Source of the DNA: Chloroflexia bacterium
GTDB taxonomy: Bacteria; Chloroflexota; Chloroflexia; Thermomicrobiales; JALYUS01
Length of the DNA: 12,683 nt
Assembly: GCA_025924435.1 (NCBI GenBank)
Contig: JAICIL010000106.1
Coordinates: 1-12,683, forward strand
Direction: 5' to 3'
Made by a program: the position numbers and the translations under genes. The stretch's first letter is position 1; each line of letters opens with the position of its first letter. Shown here in pieces: positions 7,096-12,683 of this stretch. The notes beneath the pieces are model-generated. The model saw only the letters and a list, made by a program, of their open reading frames with translations, was not told the origin of the DNA and did no database searches.

Positions 7096-7120
7096 CCAGC
7101 CGCGGATTTACTGCGGCTGG
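7096..7120. terminator. Second hairpin at the convergent junction
   Basis: CCAGCCGC (7096-7103) and GCGGCTGG (7113-7120) form a perfect 8-bp stem with loop GGATTTACT. The loop contains the stop codon of the minus-strand gene (7110-7108), so the stem overlaps its last codons. It lies 7 nt from the preceding hairpin, giving two tandem stems in about 60 bp. Confidence 0.4.
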
Positions 7121-7419
7121 CCCGCACCCATCGCCTGGAGCGCCTCGATGTAGTGCTGGAGCGCCACATCGCCATCCAGGATCGGGTAGATTTCGGACTT
7201 GCTGAAGGCGGCGAGGGGCCATTCCGTCATCATTTTGTTCAGCGCCGCCTCATCGGGGACGTTGAAGACCCCGCCGCCGCCGGGGACCCCGGCGAAGAAG
7301 AAAAAGGATTCCATGTTCCCCTTGTACTTCTCCCGCCAGCCCGCGAACCCCTGGAAGAGTTGCAAGGCGGCTTCCGGCGGAATCGGATGCTCGCTTCGGG
7401 TGATGAGCAAGACGCGCAT
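7108..7419 (-). CDS. Small muconolactone-isomerase-like (ferredoxin-fold) protein
   Basis: 103 residues, cytoplasmic. MRVLLITRSEHPIPPE then FFFFAGVPGGGGVFNVPDEAALNKMMTEWPLAAFSKSEIYPILDGD resembles muconolactone delta-isomerase and related small dimeric alpha/beta barrel proteins (compare 'SVFDVPS.EAL...L..LPLFPYM.IEV'). Enzyme identity is not secure; it may be one of the many non-catalytic or uncharacterised relatives. ATG 7419 has a good SD (GGGAGAG, 5 nt away on the minus strand). It follows the LLM oxidoreductase on the same strand, separated by 137 nt. Confidence 0.6.
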   Translation of the reverse strand: MRVLLITRSEHPIPPEAALQLFQGFAGWREKYKGNMESFFFFAGVPGGGGVFNVPDEAALNKMMTEWPLAAFSKSEIYPILDGDVALQHYIEALQAMGAGQPQ

Positions 7420-7465
7420 GAGTTCTCTCCCGACGATGACAGCGAATATTCCTCACGAGAGAGGA

Positions 7466-7479
7466 CGCATGCGCATGCG
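7466..7479. promoter_or_regulatory. 14-bp perfect palindrome upstream of the small isomerase-like gene
   Basis: CGCATGCGCATGCG is self-complementary and consists of overlapping CGCATGCG palindromes. It lies 47 nt upstream of the ATG at 7419 in the gap between two minus-strand genes. A dyad there could be an operator, but no clear -35/-10 pair is visible. Rest of the gap (7420-7556): nothing recognised. Confidence 0.25.
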
Positions 7480-7556
7480 GAATAGATTGCTCATTGCCGA
7501 TATCGCCGCAAAATTGCTATGAGATCGGCGACATTGGATGAATGCGATGCGTTGGG

Positions 7557-8555
7557 CTACCGGCGCAGGGCGGGCAGGACCTGCTCGCCGAGCAGTTGGA
7601 TGCCGCGCGCGTCGGTCAGGCCGTGCGGCGTGCCGAACTCGATGCGCGACGCACCCGCCGCGAAGATCGCTTCGGCGTGCGCAATCACCTCCGCCGGCGT
7701 TCCCGCGAAGGCGAAGGCGCGCAGTAGATCGTCGGAGATCAGCGCGGCGGCGGACTGCCGGTCGCCCCGTTGCACGGCACGCTCCATCCGCTCCAGCAGT
7801 TCGGGTTCCACCGAGAGCGTCGGGTCGAGTCCCGCGACGGTGGGCAGATAGAGCGCGACTTCCTCCTTCGCGCGTCGCCGCGCCGCCGCGCCGTCCTCAT
7901 CCACGACCGTCACCGCGCCGAGCACGATGCCGGCCGCGTCCGCGTCCCGCCCCGCTCGCCGCGCGCCGACGGCGATCCGCCCGCGCATGACGGCGACCAT
8001 CGCCGGATTGACGCAGCCGCCGATCTTCACCTCGTCCGCGATTTCCCCCGCGAGCGCGGCCAGGCGCGGCCCCCACGTCCCGATCATCAGCGGCACAGCG
8101 GCGCGCGCCACCTCGTAGTGGAGGACATTGTGCGCGCTCAGGTGGAAGATCGCGCCGTCGAATGGCGCGCGCTCCTGCGCGAGCAGATGGCGGACGACCG
8201 CGACCGCCTCCCGCATCGTCGCGACGGGTTTCGTCTGGGCGATGCCGAGCGAATCGAGCCACGCCCCGCGCGCGAGGCCGAGATAGGCGCGACCGCCGGA
8301 GACGGCGTCGAGGAGGGCAATCTGCCCCGCGATCTCGACGGGATGCAGCGTGTACGGGTTCATGGTCGCCGGGCCGAGCCGGATGCGCGCCGTCGCCCCC
8401 GCCATGATGAGGAGCGGCCCGATCGGCGGCTGGAACATCAAATCCCCGTAGACACTGAGCGCGTCGAAGCCGTATTCCTCCACCCGCCGCGCCAGCGCCG
8501 CGTACGCCGCCGCCCCCTTATCGCTCTGAAACGCCACACTCACTTCCCGCCGCAT
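7557..8555 (-). CDS. LLM-class flavin-dependent oxidoreductase (luciferase-like, F420- or FMN-dependent)
   Basis: 332 residues, a full-length single-domain luciferase-like TIM barrel. Marks: YAALARRVEEYGFDALSVYGD (17-37), LGPATMNPYTLHPVEIAGQIALLDAVSGGRAYLGLARGAWL, MREAVAVVRHLL, a strand/turn PLMIGTWGPRLAALAGEIADEVKIGG as in methylene-H4MPT-reductase-like members, and a C-terminal AFAGTPAEVIAHAEAIFAAGASRIEFGTPHG. The family binds F420 or FMN in the barrel; which one, and the substrate, cannot be read from the sequence. Start ATG 8555 has SD AAAAGGAG (8570-8563) with 7-nt spacing. Palindromic element B ends at 8571, touching that SD. Confidence 0.9.
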   Translation of the reverse strand: MRREVSVAFQSDKGAAAYAALARRVEEYGFDALSVYGDLMFQPPIGPLLIMAGATARIRLGPATMNPYTLHPVEIAGQIALLDAVSGGRAYLGLARGAWLDSLGIAQTKPVATMREAVAVVRHLLAQERAPFDGAIFHLSAHNVLHYEVARAAVPLMIGTWGPRLAALAGEIADEVKIGGCVNPAMVAVMRGRIAVGARRAGRDADAAGIVLGAVTVVDEDGAAARRRAKEEVALYLPTVAGLDPTLSVEPELLERMERAVQRGDRQSAAALISDDLLRAFAFAGTPAEVIAHAEAIFAAGASRIEFGTPHGLTDARGIQLLGEQVLPALRR

Positions 8556-8570
8556 TCAGGGACTCCTTTT

Positions 8571-8690
8571 GAACCGCGAAGGCGCGAAGGGCGCGAAGAA
8601 GAGAGGAGAGCAAGATGATATGAAGGATCGCCGTAGCTCTCCCATTTCTTCCTCCTTCCGTTCTTCGCGCCCTTCGCGCCTTCGCGGTTC
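8571..8690. repeat. Palindromic element B (120 bp, 30-bp perfect arms)
   Basis: Arms 8571-8600 and 8661-8690 are perfect 30-nt inverted repeats around 60 nt. Each arm is GAAC followed by units CGCGAAGG, CGCGAAGGG, CGCGAAGAA. Pairing continues inside with GGAGAGC (8605-8611) against GCTCTCC (8636-8642), leaving an apical loop of 24 nt. It fills the gap between two minus-strand genes: it starts 7 nt after the TIGR04076 stop codon and ends right at the SD of the LLM oxidoreductase. It has no ORF of its own. The arm matches element A in 22 of 28 columns, and every difference recurs in each unit and in the opposite arm. Confidence 0.93.
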
Positions 8691-8697
8691 AGATTCC

Positions 8698-9018
8698 CTA
8701 CGTCAGATCGGTGGTGCGGAGGGTGCGGGGGGCGAGGCGTTCGATGCGCATGATGAGGCGTTCGTCCGGGTCGGGGCAGGCGACGAGGCTCTCCTTCGTC
8801 ATCCAGTCGCCCGCCTGCGCCGCCCGCTGGTAGCCGGAGAGGAGCGGCAGCACCGCGCCGAGCGCGTAGAGGCAGAAATGCTTGCCCGCCGGGATGCGCA
8901 GCCGGTTGCTCCCGGTCACCTCGAAGCAATCGCCCACCGCCAGCCCGCAGACCGACCGCCCCTCGATCGCGACGACGGTGACTCTGAGGTCATAGAGCGT
9001 GAACCGCGTTTCGTCCAT
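8698..9018 (-). CDS. TIGR04076 family protein
   Basis: 106 residues, cytoplasmic, no membrane segment. YDLRVTVVAIEGRSVCGLAVGDCFEVTGSNRLRIPAG..FCLYALGAVLPLLSGYQR then SLVACPDPDERLIMRIERL fits the TIGR04076 family: an N-terminal 'V..I.G.C..G...GD.F.V' strand and a C-terminal 'CPDP....V.F.I.R' segment. Function unknown. The cysteines at the usual places (about C24, C31, C49, C81) are retained, consistent with metal binding in some members. The ATG at 9018 lacks a strong SD. It lies 66 nt downstream of the unrecognised 432-residue gene, so the two could be co-transcribed. Confidence 0.75.
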   Translation of the reverse strand: MDETRFTLYDLRVTVVAIEGRSVCGLAVGDCFEVTGSNRLRIPAGKHFCLYALGAVLPLLSGYQRAAQAGDWMTKESLVACPDPDERLIMRIERLAPRTLRTTDLT

Positions 9019-9084
9019 GCTGCTGTTATCGCATCGCTGTCAAGGCGAACGCCCGCGATCGCGCCCGCGGTTGCTGGTCGGGTA

Positions 9085-10383
9085 TCACCCCGTTGGCTGC
9101 AATTTATACGTTCGCGGGTCGAGCCCGACCCCGGTCAGATATTCGGCGATCTCCCGGAGTTTCGCGGCATCGTTCTTGGCGCGGTAGTGCTCGATCTCGG
9201 TCTTGACGTAGGTGTCGAAACTCGTCGGGCTGCCCGATGCGACGATCGGATGGCCGTGGTCGCCCCCGTCAATGCGGATGCAGTGCGTCATCTCCCCCTG
9301 ATCGGCGCCGATCAACTCGTCGAACCGGTGGACGGCGGTGAAATTGTCGTGCAATTTGAGTCCCTCGGCGGTCGCTTTCCGCTCCCATCCCACCACAGTC
9401 TCGGCATCGTTGGTGATGTACAGCGCCACCTTGCCTTTTCCCGCCGTCTCCCTTTCCAGCAATTTCGCGTCATTCACCGCCTTGGGCGGGGGGCAATGCT
9501 TGCCTTTGTGGGGGAAGACGACGACCTTCGCGGCCGTTGCCGCCGGCGCGGCGGTGGGTCCTTTCTCCTTCTCCCCCTGGGCGATCTTCCCGGCGAGTTT
9601 CTTCTGCTGATTGAAGGAGGATATTTCCTCCATCGCCGCCGACTGCTCCGCCATGAAGGCCGCCTGCTGCTTCTGCTCGGCGACGTGCGCGCGATACCCC
9701 TCGAACGAGGCATTGAGCGCCATCCTCATTTGTCGCATGGAGAAGATGGCGGCATAGAAACATTGCCCCAGCGGTGTGTCGTGCTTGATGATGTCCTGGC
9801 GTGACATCGCGAAGGCGTCGTCGTGTCCGTCCTGTTGGAGCCGCTGCTGGAGCGCCTTCACGTTCGTGTCGTATTCCCCGCGCAACCGCGCGATCTCCTT
9901 CATATCAATGAATCCCAATGCCGTTTCATCCGGTTCGATCTCGGCGATCTGCGCCTCTATCGTCGCCATATGGGCGAGGATACCGGCGCGTGTGTACTCC
10001 CCCTCCGGGGCCTCGAGTTTCTGCCGCATCATCTGGACAACGTCACCTTCGGTCACTCCCCGTGACGAATGGGGCAGGCCGGTTGCATGTGTCGCCGTCC
10101 ATGCCGCGCCGCCCCCGATGTGCTTCACGGACATTTGCGCCTGGGCCACGCCCCACATGGCTTCGGGCACGGTTTCCCGCGCCATGCCGTGCCCATCCGG
10201 CCGGAAAAGGGGCAGAGGCTCGAGCGGGCGGCGGGCGCGGGAGAGGTCGCGCGGGGCGGGCACAGGCACCGCAGGATCGGGCGTTGGGGTGTCGGCCGTC
10301 GCATCCTCCACGGCGACCATCGGGATCGTGCGCCGGTCGAACTGCTTGCGGGGGCGTCGCTGCGGCATCGCGAAGGATGACAT
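9085..10383 (-). CDS. Unrecognised 432-aa protein with disordered N-terminus, helical middle and compact C-terminal domain
   Basis: I recognise no family. Residues 1-60 are Pro/Arg-rich and likely disordered. Residues 110-270 are strongly helical, with Gln/Glu/Lys/Ala-rich heptad-like stretches (142-150, 163-186, 228-270) suggesting coiled coil. An Ala/Pro/Thr linker (275-286) leads to an alpha/beta C-terminal domain (287-432) beginning KVVVFPHKGKHCPPPKA and containing VALYITND (319-326) and a His/Asp cluster HCIRIDGGDHGHPI (367-380), ending with two predicted helices. No signal peptide or membrane segment. The long disordered/coiled N-part plus a small His/Asp-rich C-terminal domain resembles toxin or secreted-effector architecture, but that is inference. 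ATG 10383 is set by SD GAAGGAG (10397-10391, 7-nt spacing). A longer in-frame extension to 10689 is antisense to the Nudix gene and is not credible. Confidence 0.85.
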   Translation of the reverse strand: MSSFAMPQRRPRKQFDRRTIPMVAVEDATADTPTPDPAVPVPAPRDLSRARRPLEPLPLFRPDGHGMARETVPEAMWGVAQAQMSVKHIGGGAAWTATHATGLPHSSRGVTEGDVVQMMRQKLEAPEGEYTRAGILAHMATIEAQIAEIEPDETALGFIDMKEIARLRGEYDTNVKALQQRLQQDGHDDAFAMSRQDIIKHDTPLGQCFYAAIFSMRQMRMALNASFEGYRAHVAEQKQQAAFMAEQSAAMEEISSFNQQKKLAGKIAQGEKEKGPTAAPAATAAKVVVFPHKGKHCPPPKAVNDAKLLERETAGKGKVALYITNDAETVVGWERKATAEGLKLHDNFTAVHRFDELIGADQGEMTHCIRIDGGDHGHPIVASGSPTSFDTYVKTEIEHYRAKNDAAKLREIAEYLTGVGLDPRTYKLQPTG

Positions 10384-10438
10384 TGTCCTGCTCCTTCCCA
10401 CCGGGGGCGCGTGTTGCTGTCGGTACGTCTCTCCGGCG

Positions 10439-10444
10439 ATTGTA
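10439..10444 (-). promoter_or_regulatory. Possible -10 box for the 432-aa protein gene
   Basis: TACAAT on the minus strand (10444-10439), 56 nt before the ATG at 10383. No acceptable -35 lies 16-18 nt upstream, so this is weak. It sits in the 179-bp divergent region shared with the Nudix gene. Confidence 0.3.
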
Positions 10445-10522
10445 CATGATTCGTCGCTGCAATTGCGCGCGTTCGGAAAATTTGAGCCGGAGTGCGCGCG
10501 AGCGATCGGCGCGCCTGCGGGA

Positions 10523-10531
10523 TGGTAGACT
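10523..10531 (+). promoter_or_regulatory. Possible extended -10 promoter of the Nudix gene
   Basis: TGGTAGACT fits the extended -10 pattern TGnTAnAnT approximately. It would give a transcript starting near 10538 and a 25-nt leader holding the SD GGGGAG (10552-10557). No clear -35. Confidence 0.3.
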
Positions 10532-10562
10532 GTGCGCCGGTGCGCGAGCGAGGGGAGCGACG

Positions 10563-11126
10563 ATGTCTTTCTGGGCGGGGATGCGCTATTGCCCGAAGTG
10601 CGGGACGCGCTTCGGGGCGGGCGGCTTCGAGCGGACGATGTTTCCGACGTGCGACGCGTGCGGGTTCGTCTTTTTTCGCGGCCCGTCACTTGCGAGCGGC
10701 TGCATGGTCGTCGAAAACGGGCGATTGTTGCTGGCGAAGCGCGGCATCGAACCCTATGCCGACTCGTGGTACGTCCCTTCCGGCTTCGTGGATTACGGCG
10801 AGACGCCGGAAGCGGCCGCCGTGCGCGAACTGGCGGAGGAGACGGGACTCACGGCGCGCATTCTCGGTTTGTATGATCTCCTCGCCTGGCACGACGACCC
10901 GCGCAAGGACGGCGTGATGCTCTTCTACCGGGCGGAACGGGTCGCGGGCGAGGCGAAAGCGGGCGACGACGCGCGGGCGGTCGGCTGGTTCGCGCCGGAC
11001 GAACTGCCGGAAAATATCGCCTTCGCGGTCCATCGCGCGGCGATCCACCGCTGGCAGTTGGAGGAAACCAATTTCACCACAGAGACACAGAGAGCACAGG
11101 GGACGCAGAGAGAAAGACGAACATGA
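10563..11126 (+). CDS. Nudix hydrolase with N-terminal zinc ribbon; C-terminal 16 codons supplied by a palindromic repeat
   Basis: 187 residues. A four-cysteine zinc ribbon (C10, C13, C30, C33; RYCPKCGTRF and TCDACGF) precedes a complete Nudix box: G74, E80, R88-E89, E92-E93, G95 (GFVDYGETPEAAAVRELAEETGL pattern, GX5EX7REUXEEXGU). Nudix enzymes cleave nucleoside diphosphates linked to other groups. The ribbon recalls NudC (NADH pyrophosphatase), but the NudC SQPWPFP motif after the box is absent (GLYDLLAWHDD instead), so the substrate is open. The SD GGGGAG is 5 nt before ATG 10563. Residues 172-187 (TTETQRAQ...RRT) are encoded by the left arm of element C, so the original stop has been replaced by repeat-derived codons. 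Confidence 0.9.
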   Translation: MSFWAGMRYCPKCGTRFGAGGFERTMFPTCDACGFVFFRGPSLASGCMVVENGRLLLAKRGIEPYADSWYVPSGFVDYGETPEAAAVRELAEETGLTARILGLYDLLAWHDDPRKDGVMLFYRAERVAGEAKAGDDARAVGWFAPDELPENIAFAVHRAAIHRWQLEETNFTTETQRAQGTQRERRT

Positions 11127-11190
11127 ATGGGAAACAGTCCAGATAATCCCTCTGATCGTTCTCTGTGCTCTCTCTGTGTCTCTGTGGTTC
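11076..11190. repeat. Palindromic element C (about 115 bp, imperfect arms)
   Basis: ACC plus units CACAGAGA... on the left (11076-11094) is exactly complementary over 19 nt to 11170-11188. Pairing resumes after a 2-nt insertion in the right arm (CACAG 11095-11099 against 11163-11167) and continues weakly inward. The unit is CACAGAGA(G), again C-R-C-x-R-A-G-R. Its length is nearly the same as elements A and B. The left arm runs into the Nudix gene and encodes its tail. The right arm ends 4 nt before the SD (GGGAGG, 11195-11200) of the HicB-like gene. Both flanking genes are on the plus strand. Confidence 0.88.
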
Positions 11191-11205
11191 AACCGGGAGG
11201 AACCG

Positions 11206-11451
11206 TTGGCAACCTATACCGTGATTGTCTATGAGGCGGCGGACGGCGGATACTACACCGAAGTGCCCGCCTTCGCCACCGGCGCGGAGGGCGAGACGAT
11301 CGAGACGGCCCTCGCCGAGACGCGCGACACCCTCTCGGAGACCATCGCCGCGATGATCGAGCGCGGCCAGGTCATCCCGCCGCCCGATCAGGGCGCGATC
11401 GCCGCCGTCGCGCAGATCGAGACCGACATCACCGTCGCGGACGCGGGCTGA
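11206..11451 (+). CDS. Orphan HicB-like protein
   Basis: 81 residues. LATYTVIVYEAADGGYYTEVPAFATGAEGETIETALAETRDTLSETIAAMIERGQVIPPP is the HicB-type partial RNase-H-like fold (YT.....DGGY...VP......GET..EAL.....). HicB normally neutralises the HicA mRNA interferase and represses its operon. Here there is no HicA on either side, and no DNA-binding HTH or ribbon-helix-helix follows, so it is an orphan of the kind common in GC-rich and cyanobacterial genomes. TTG 11206 is the best start: SD GGGAGG (11195-11200) is 5 nt upstream. A GTG at 11176 would place the first codons inside element C. The stop overlaps the deaminase start (TGATG). Confidence 0.8.
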   Translation: MATYTVIVYEAADGGYYTEVPAFATGAEGETIETALAETRDTLSETIAAMIERGQVIPPPDQGAIAAVAQIETDITVADAG

Positions 11452-12470
11452 TGGCCGCCGCATCGCCGGACGCCTTCATCGCGCGGATGCCGAAGGCGGA
11501 GTTGCATATCCATCTGGAAGGCTCGGTCCGCCCCGCGACGCTGCTCGCCCTGGCGCGGCGCAACGGTATCGCGCTGCCCGCCGCGAATGAGGCCGAACTG
11601 CGCGACTTCTATCGCTTCCGCGATTTCGACCACTTCCTCGCCGTCTACGACCTGATCTGCGAGAGCATCCGCACGCCGGACGACCTGACCCTGATGACGT
11701 ACGAACTCGGCGCGTCGGCGGCGGAGCAGCAGATCCGCTACATGGAAGTGACCTTCACGACGTGCGGACGGCTGCGCCGGGGATTGCCGCTCGATGACCA
11801 ACTGGCGGGCATCCGGGCGGGGGCGCACCAGGCGGAGCGGGAATTCGGCGTGCGCATGCGGTTCATCCCCGATGTCGTCGCGGAGAATACCGTCGAGGAG
11901 GCGTGGACGCTGGCGCGCTGGGCCGTCGCGCGGCAGGGGGACGGCATCTGCGCCCTCGGCCTCGCGGGGAAGGAGGTCGGGCGGGAGGCGGCGGCGCTCG
12001 CGCCCGTCTTTACTTACGCGCGGGATGCCGGGTTGCCGCGCACGCTCCACGCCGGGGAGACGGTCGGGCCGGAGAGCATCTGGGACGCGCTGACGACCCT
12101 CCACGCGGACCGCATCGGCCACGGTGTGCGCGTCGTGGAGGACCCGAAACTGCTCGAACTGCTCTACGCGATGCAGGTGCCGCTGGAGGTCTGCCCGACG
12201 AGCAATATCCGCCTCGGCCTCTACCCCGATCTGGGCGCGCACCCGTTCTACACCCTCTGGAAGGCGGGCCTCTTCCTCACCGTGAACACCGACGACCCGC
12301 CGATGTTCAACACGACCCTCGCGGACGAATACCGCGCCCTCGCCGCCGTCCACGGCTTCACGGCGGATGAGATCAAAGACCTTTCGCTGAACGCCGTCCG
12401 CGCCGCCTTCCTCCCCGCCGCCGAGAAGCGGGCGATGCTCGACGCCTTCGCGGCGGAGATGACGGCCTAA
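11451..12470 (+). CDS. Adenosine deaminase family protein
   Basis: 339 residues, full length, cytoplasmic. It hydrolyses adenosine or a related 6-aminopurine to the 6-oxo form (purine salvage). Zinc and catalytic residues are all present: HIHLEGS (H19, H21), TLHAGET (H200, with E203 as proton shuttle), RIGHGVR (H224), CPTSN (248-252) and TVNTDDPPMF (D281 zinc ligand, D282). The intact set argues for an active enzyme. The exact substrate (adenosine, adenine or aminodeoxyfutalosine) cannot be told here; no other futalosine-pathway gene is in the window. The ATG overlaps the HicB-like stop by 1 nt (TGATG), so it is translationally coupled to that gene and has no independent promoter visible. Confidence 0.93.
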   Translation: MAAASPDAFIARMPKAELHIHLEGSVRPATLLALARRNGIALPAANEAELRDFYRFRDFDHFLAVYDLICESIRTPDDLTLMTYELGASAAEQQIRYMEVTFTTCGRLRRGLPLDDQLAGIRAGAHQAEREFGVRMRFIPDVVAENTVEEAWTLARWAVARQGDGICALGLAGKEVGREAAALAPVFTYARDAGLPRTLHAGETVGPESIWDALTTLHADRIGHGVRVVEDPKLLELLYAMQVPLEVCPTSNIRLGLYPDLGAHPFYTLWKAGLFLTVNTDDPPMFNTTLADEYRALAAVHGFTADEIKDLSLNAVRAAFLPAAEKRAMLDAFAAEMTA

Positions 12471-12494
12471 CCCCCACTGCCCAGAGGGAACCCG

Positions 12495-12613
12495 CCTTCC
12501 CGCGAGGAAGGGGGAGCGAGCCTCTGAAAGATCGGGGCGTTACGCAGAGCGCCTCGGTATCGCGAAGAGTCACCCCTCCCTGTGAGGGGAGGGGCCGGGG
12601 GAGAGGTCCCCCG
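12495..12613. repeat. Cluster of C/G-rich hairpins downstream of the deaminase
   Basis: The non-coding end of the window (12471-12683) has three stems: CCTTCC (12495-12500) with GGAAGG (12506-12511); CCCCTCCC (12573-12580) with GGGAGGGG (12587-12594), loop TGTGAG; and CGGGGGA (12596-12602) with TCCCCCG (12607-12613), loop GAGG. They resemble the hairpin at 1718-1742 and the dispersed 'CCCTCCC...GGGAGGGG' repeats of many high-GC genomes. They may end the upstream operon, though no T-run follows. Confidence 0.6.
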
Positions 12614-12618
12614 CCGTA

Positions 12619-12646
12619 TTGACACCGCAACAAAGCATCATACGAT
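12619..12646 (+). promoter_or_regulatory. Putative sigma70-type promoter reading out of the window
   Basis: TTGACA (12619-12624), 16-nt spacer, TACGAT (12641-12646). The sequence around it is clearly more A/T-rich than the genes. The expected start near 12653 leads to a gene beyond the right edge; no coding start can be assigned within the last 30 nt. Confidence 0.5.
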
Positions 12647-12683
12647 ACAAGCAGCGAGAACGAGCGAACAATGTAATACGAGA

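Noticed and set aside
5802..7175. 457-codon minus-strand reading frame
   Set aside because: Antisense to the DmpA-family peptidase, which has all family motifs. The reverse frame shows only low-complexity Arg/Ala/Asp sequence.
9038..9043. TTGACA on the minus strand upstream of the TIGR04076 gene
   Set aside because: A -10 at 16-18 nt would fall on the start codon and reads GCATGG.
10384..10689. N-terminal extension of the 432-aa protein
   Set aside because: It overlaps the Nudix gene antisense and is Arg/Ser/Thr-rich. ATG 10383 has a clear SD.
12373..12633. 86-codon minus-strand ORF at the right end
   Set aside because: It is made of the C/G-rich hairpin repeats (Pro-Leu-Pro-Arg patterns) and the antisense of the deaminase 3' end.

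Overview
The window is high-GC bacterial chromosomal DNA. It carries ordinary housekeeping and catabolic genes packed in short co-directional runs, with an unusual number of intergenic palindromes. GTG and TTG starts, strong Shine-Dalgarno (SD) sites, a form of ABC-F protein with DEPDN in its first Walker B, an LLM-class (luciferase-like) oxidoreductase, a DmpA-type peptidase, a TIGR04076 protein and a DUF6883/DUF4926 pair fit a Chloroflexota (Thermomicrobia-like) or related Terrabacteria genome. No rRNA or other marker gene is present, so this assignment is tentative. There is no prophage, CRISPR array, IS transposase or tRNA.

Layout. On the minus strand, 1-1710 is an ABC-F ATPase cut by the window edge. 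It is preceded by a 420-nt structured leader (promoter, a short leader ORF whose stop lies in a hairpin, a second 63-codon ORF, and an SD buried in a hairpin). At 2132-2890 (minus) is a secreted GH25-like protein with its own promoter. It diverges from sucC-sucD (3137-5151, plus; succinyl-CoA synthetase, TCA cycle). Next come a lower-GC DUF6883-DUF4926 gene pair (5234-5880, plus) and a DmpA/P1-family self-processing aminopeptidase (5931-7055, plus). A convergent junction with two strong hairpins follows. Then comes a minus-strand block: a muconolactone-isomerase-like small protein (7108-7419), an LLM-class oxidoreductase (7557-8555), a TIGR04076 protein (8698-9018) and a 432-residue protein I do not recognise (9085-10383). 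The last block is on the plus strand: a zinc-ribbon Nudix hydrolase (10563-11126), an orphan HicB-like protein (11206-11451) and an adenosine-deaminase-family enzyme (11451-12470). A promoter then reads out of the right edge.

The most striking signal is a family of palindromic elements of about 115 bp (1748-1861, 8571-8690, 11076-11190, plus a solo arm at 5159-5199). Each has arms of about 28-30 nt built from tandem 8-9-nt units on the plan C-R-C-x-R-A-G-R. The two arms of one element match each other (perfectly in two of them), yet the unit differs from element to element, and each change is repeated in every unit and mirrored in the opposite arm. Every copy lies between co-directional genes. 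Two lie within a few bases of the downstream gene's SD. One supplies the last 16 codons of the Nudix protein. A second, commoner class of C/G-rich hairpin lies at 1718-1742 and 12495-12613.
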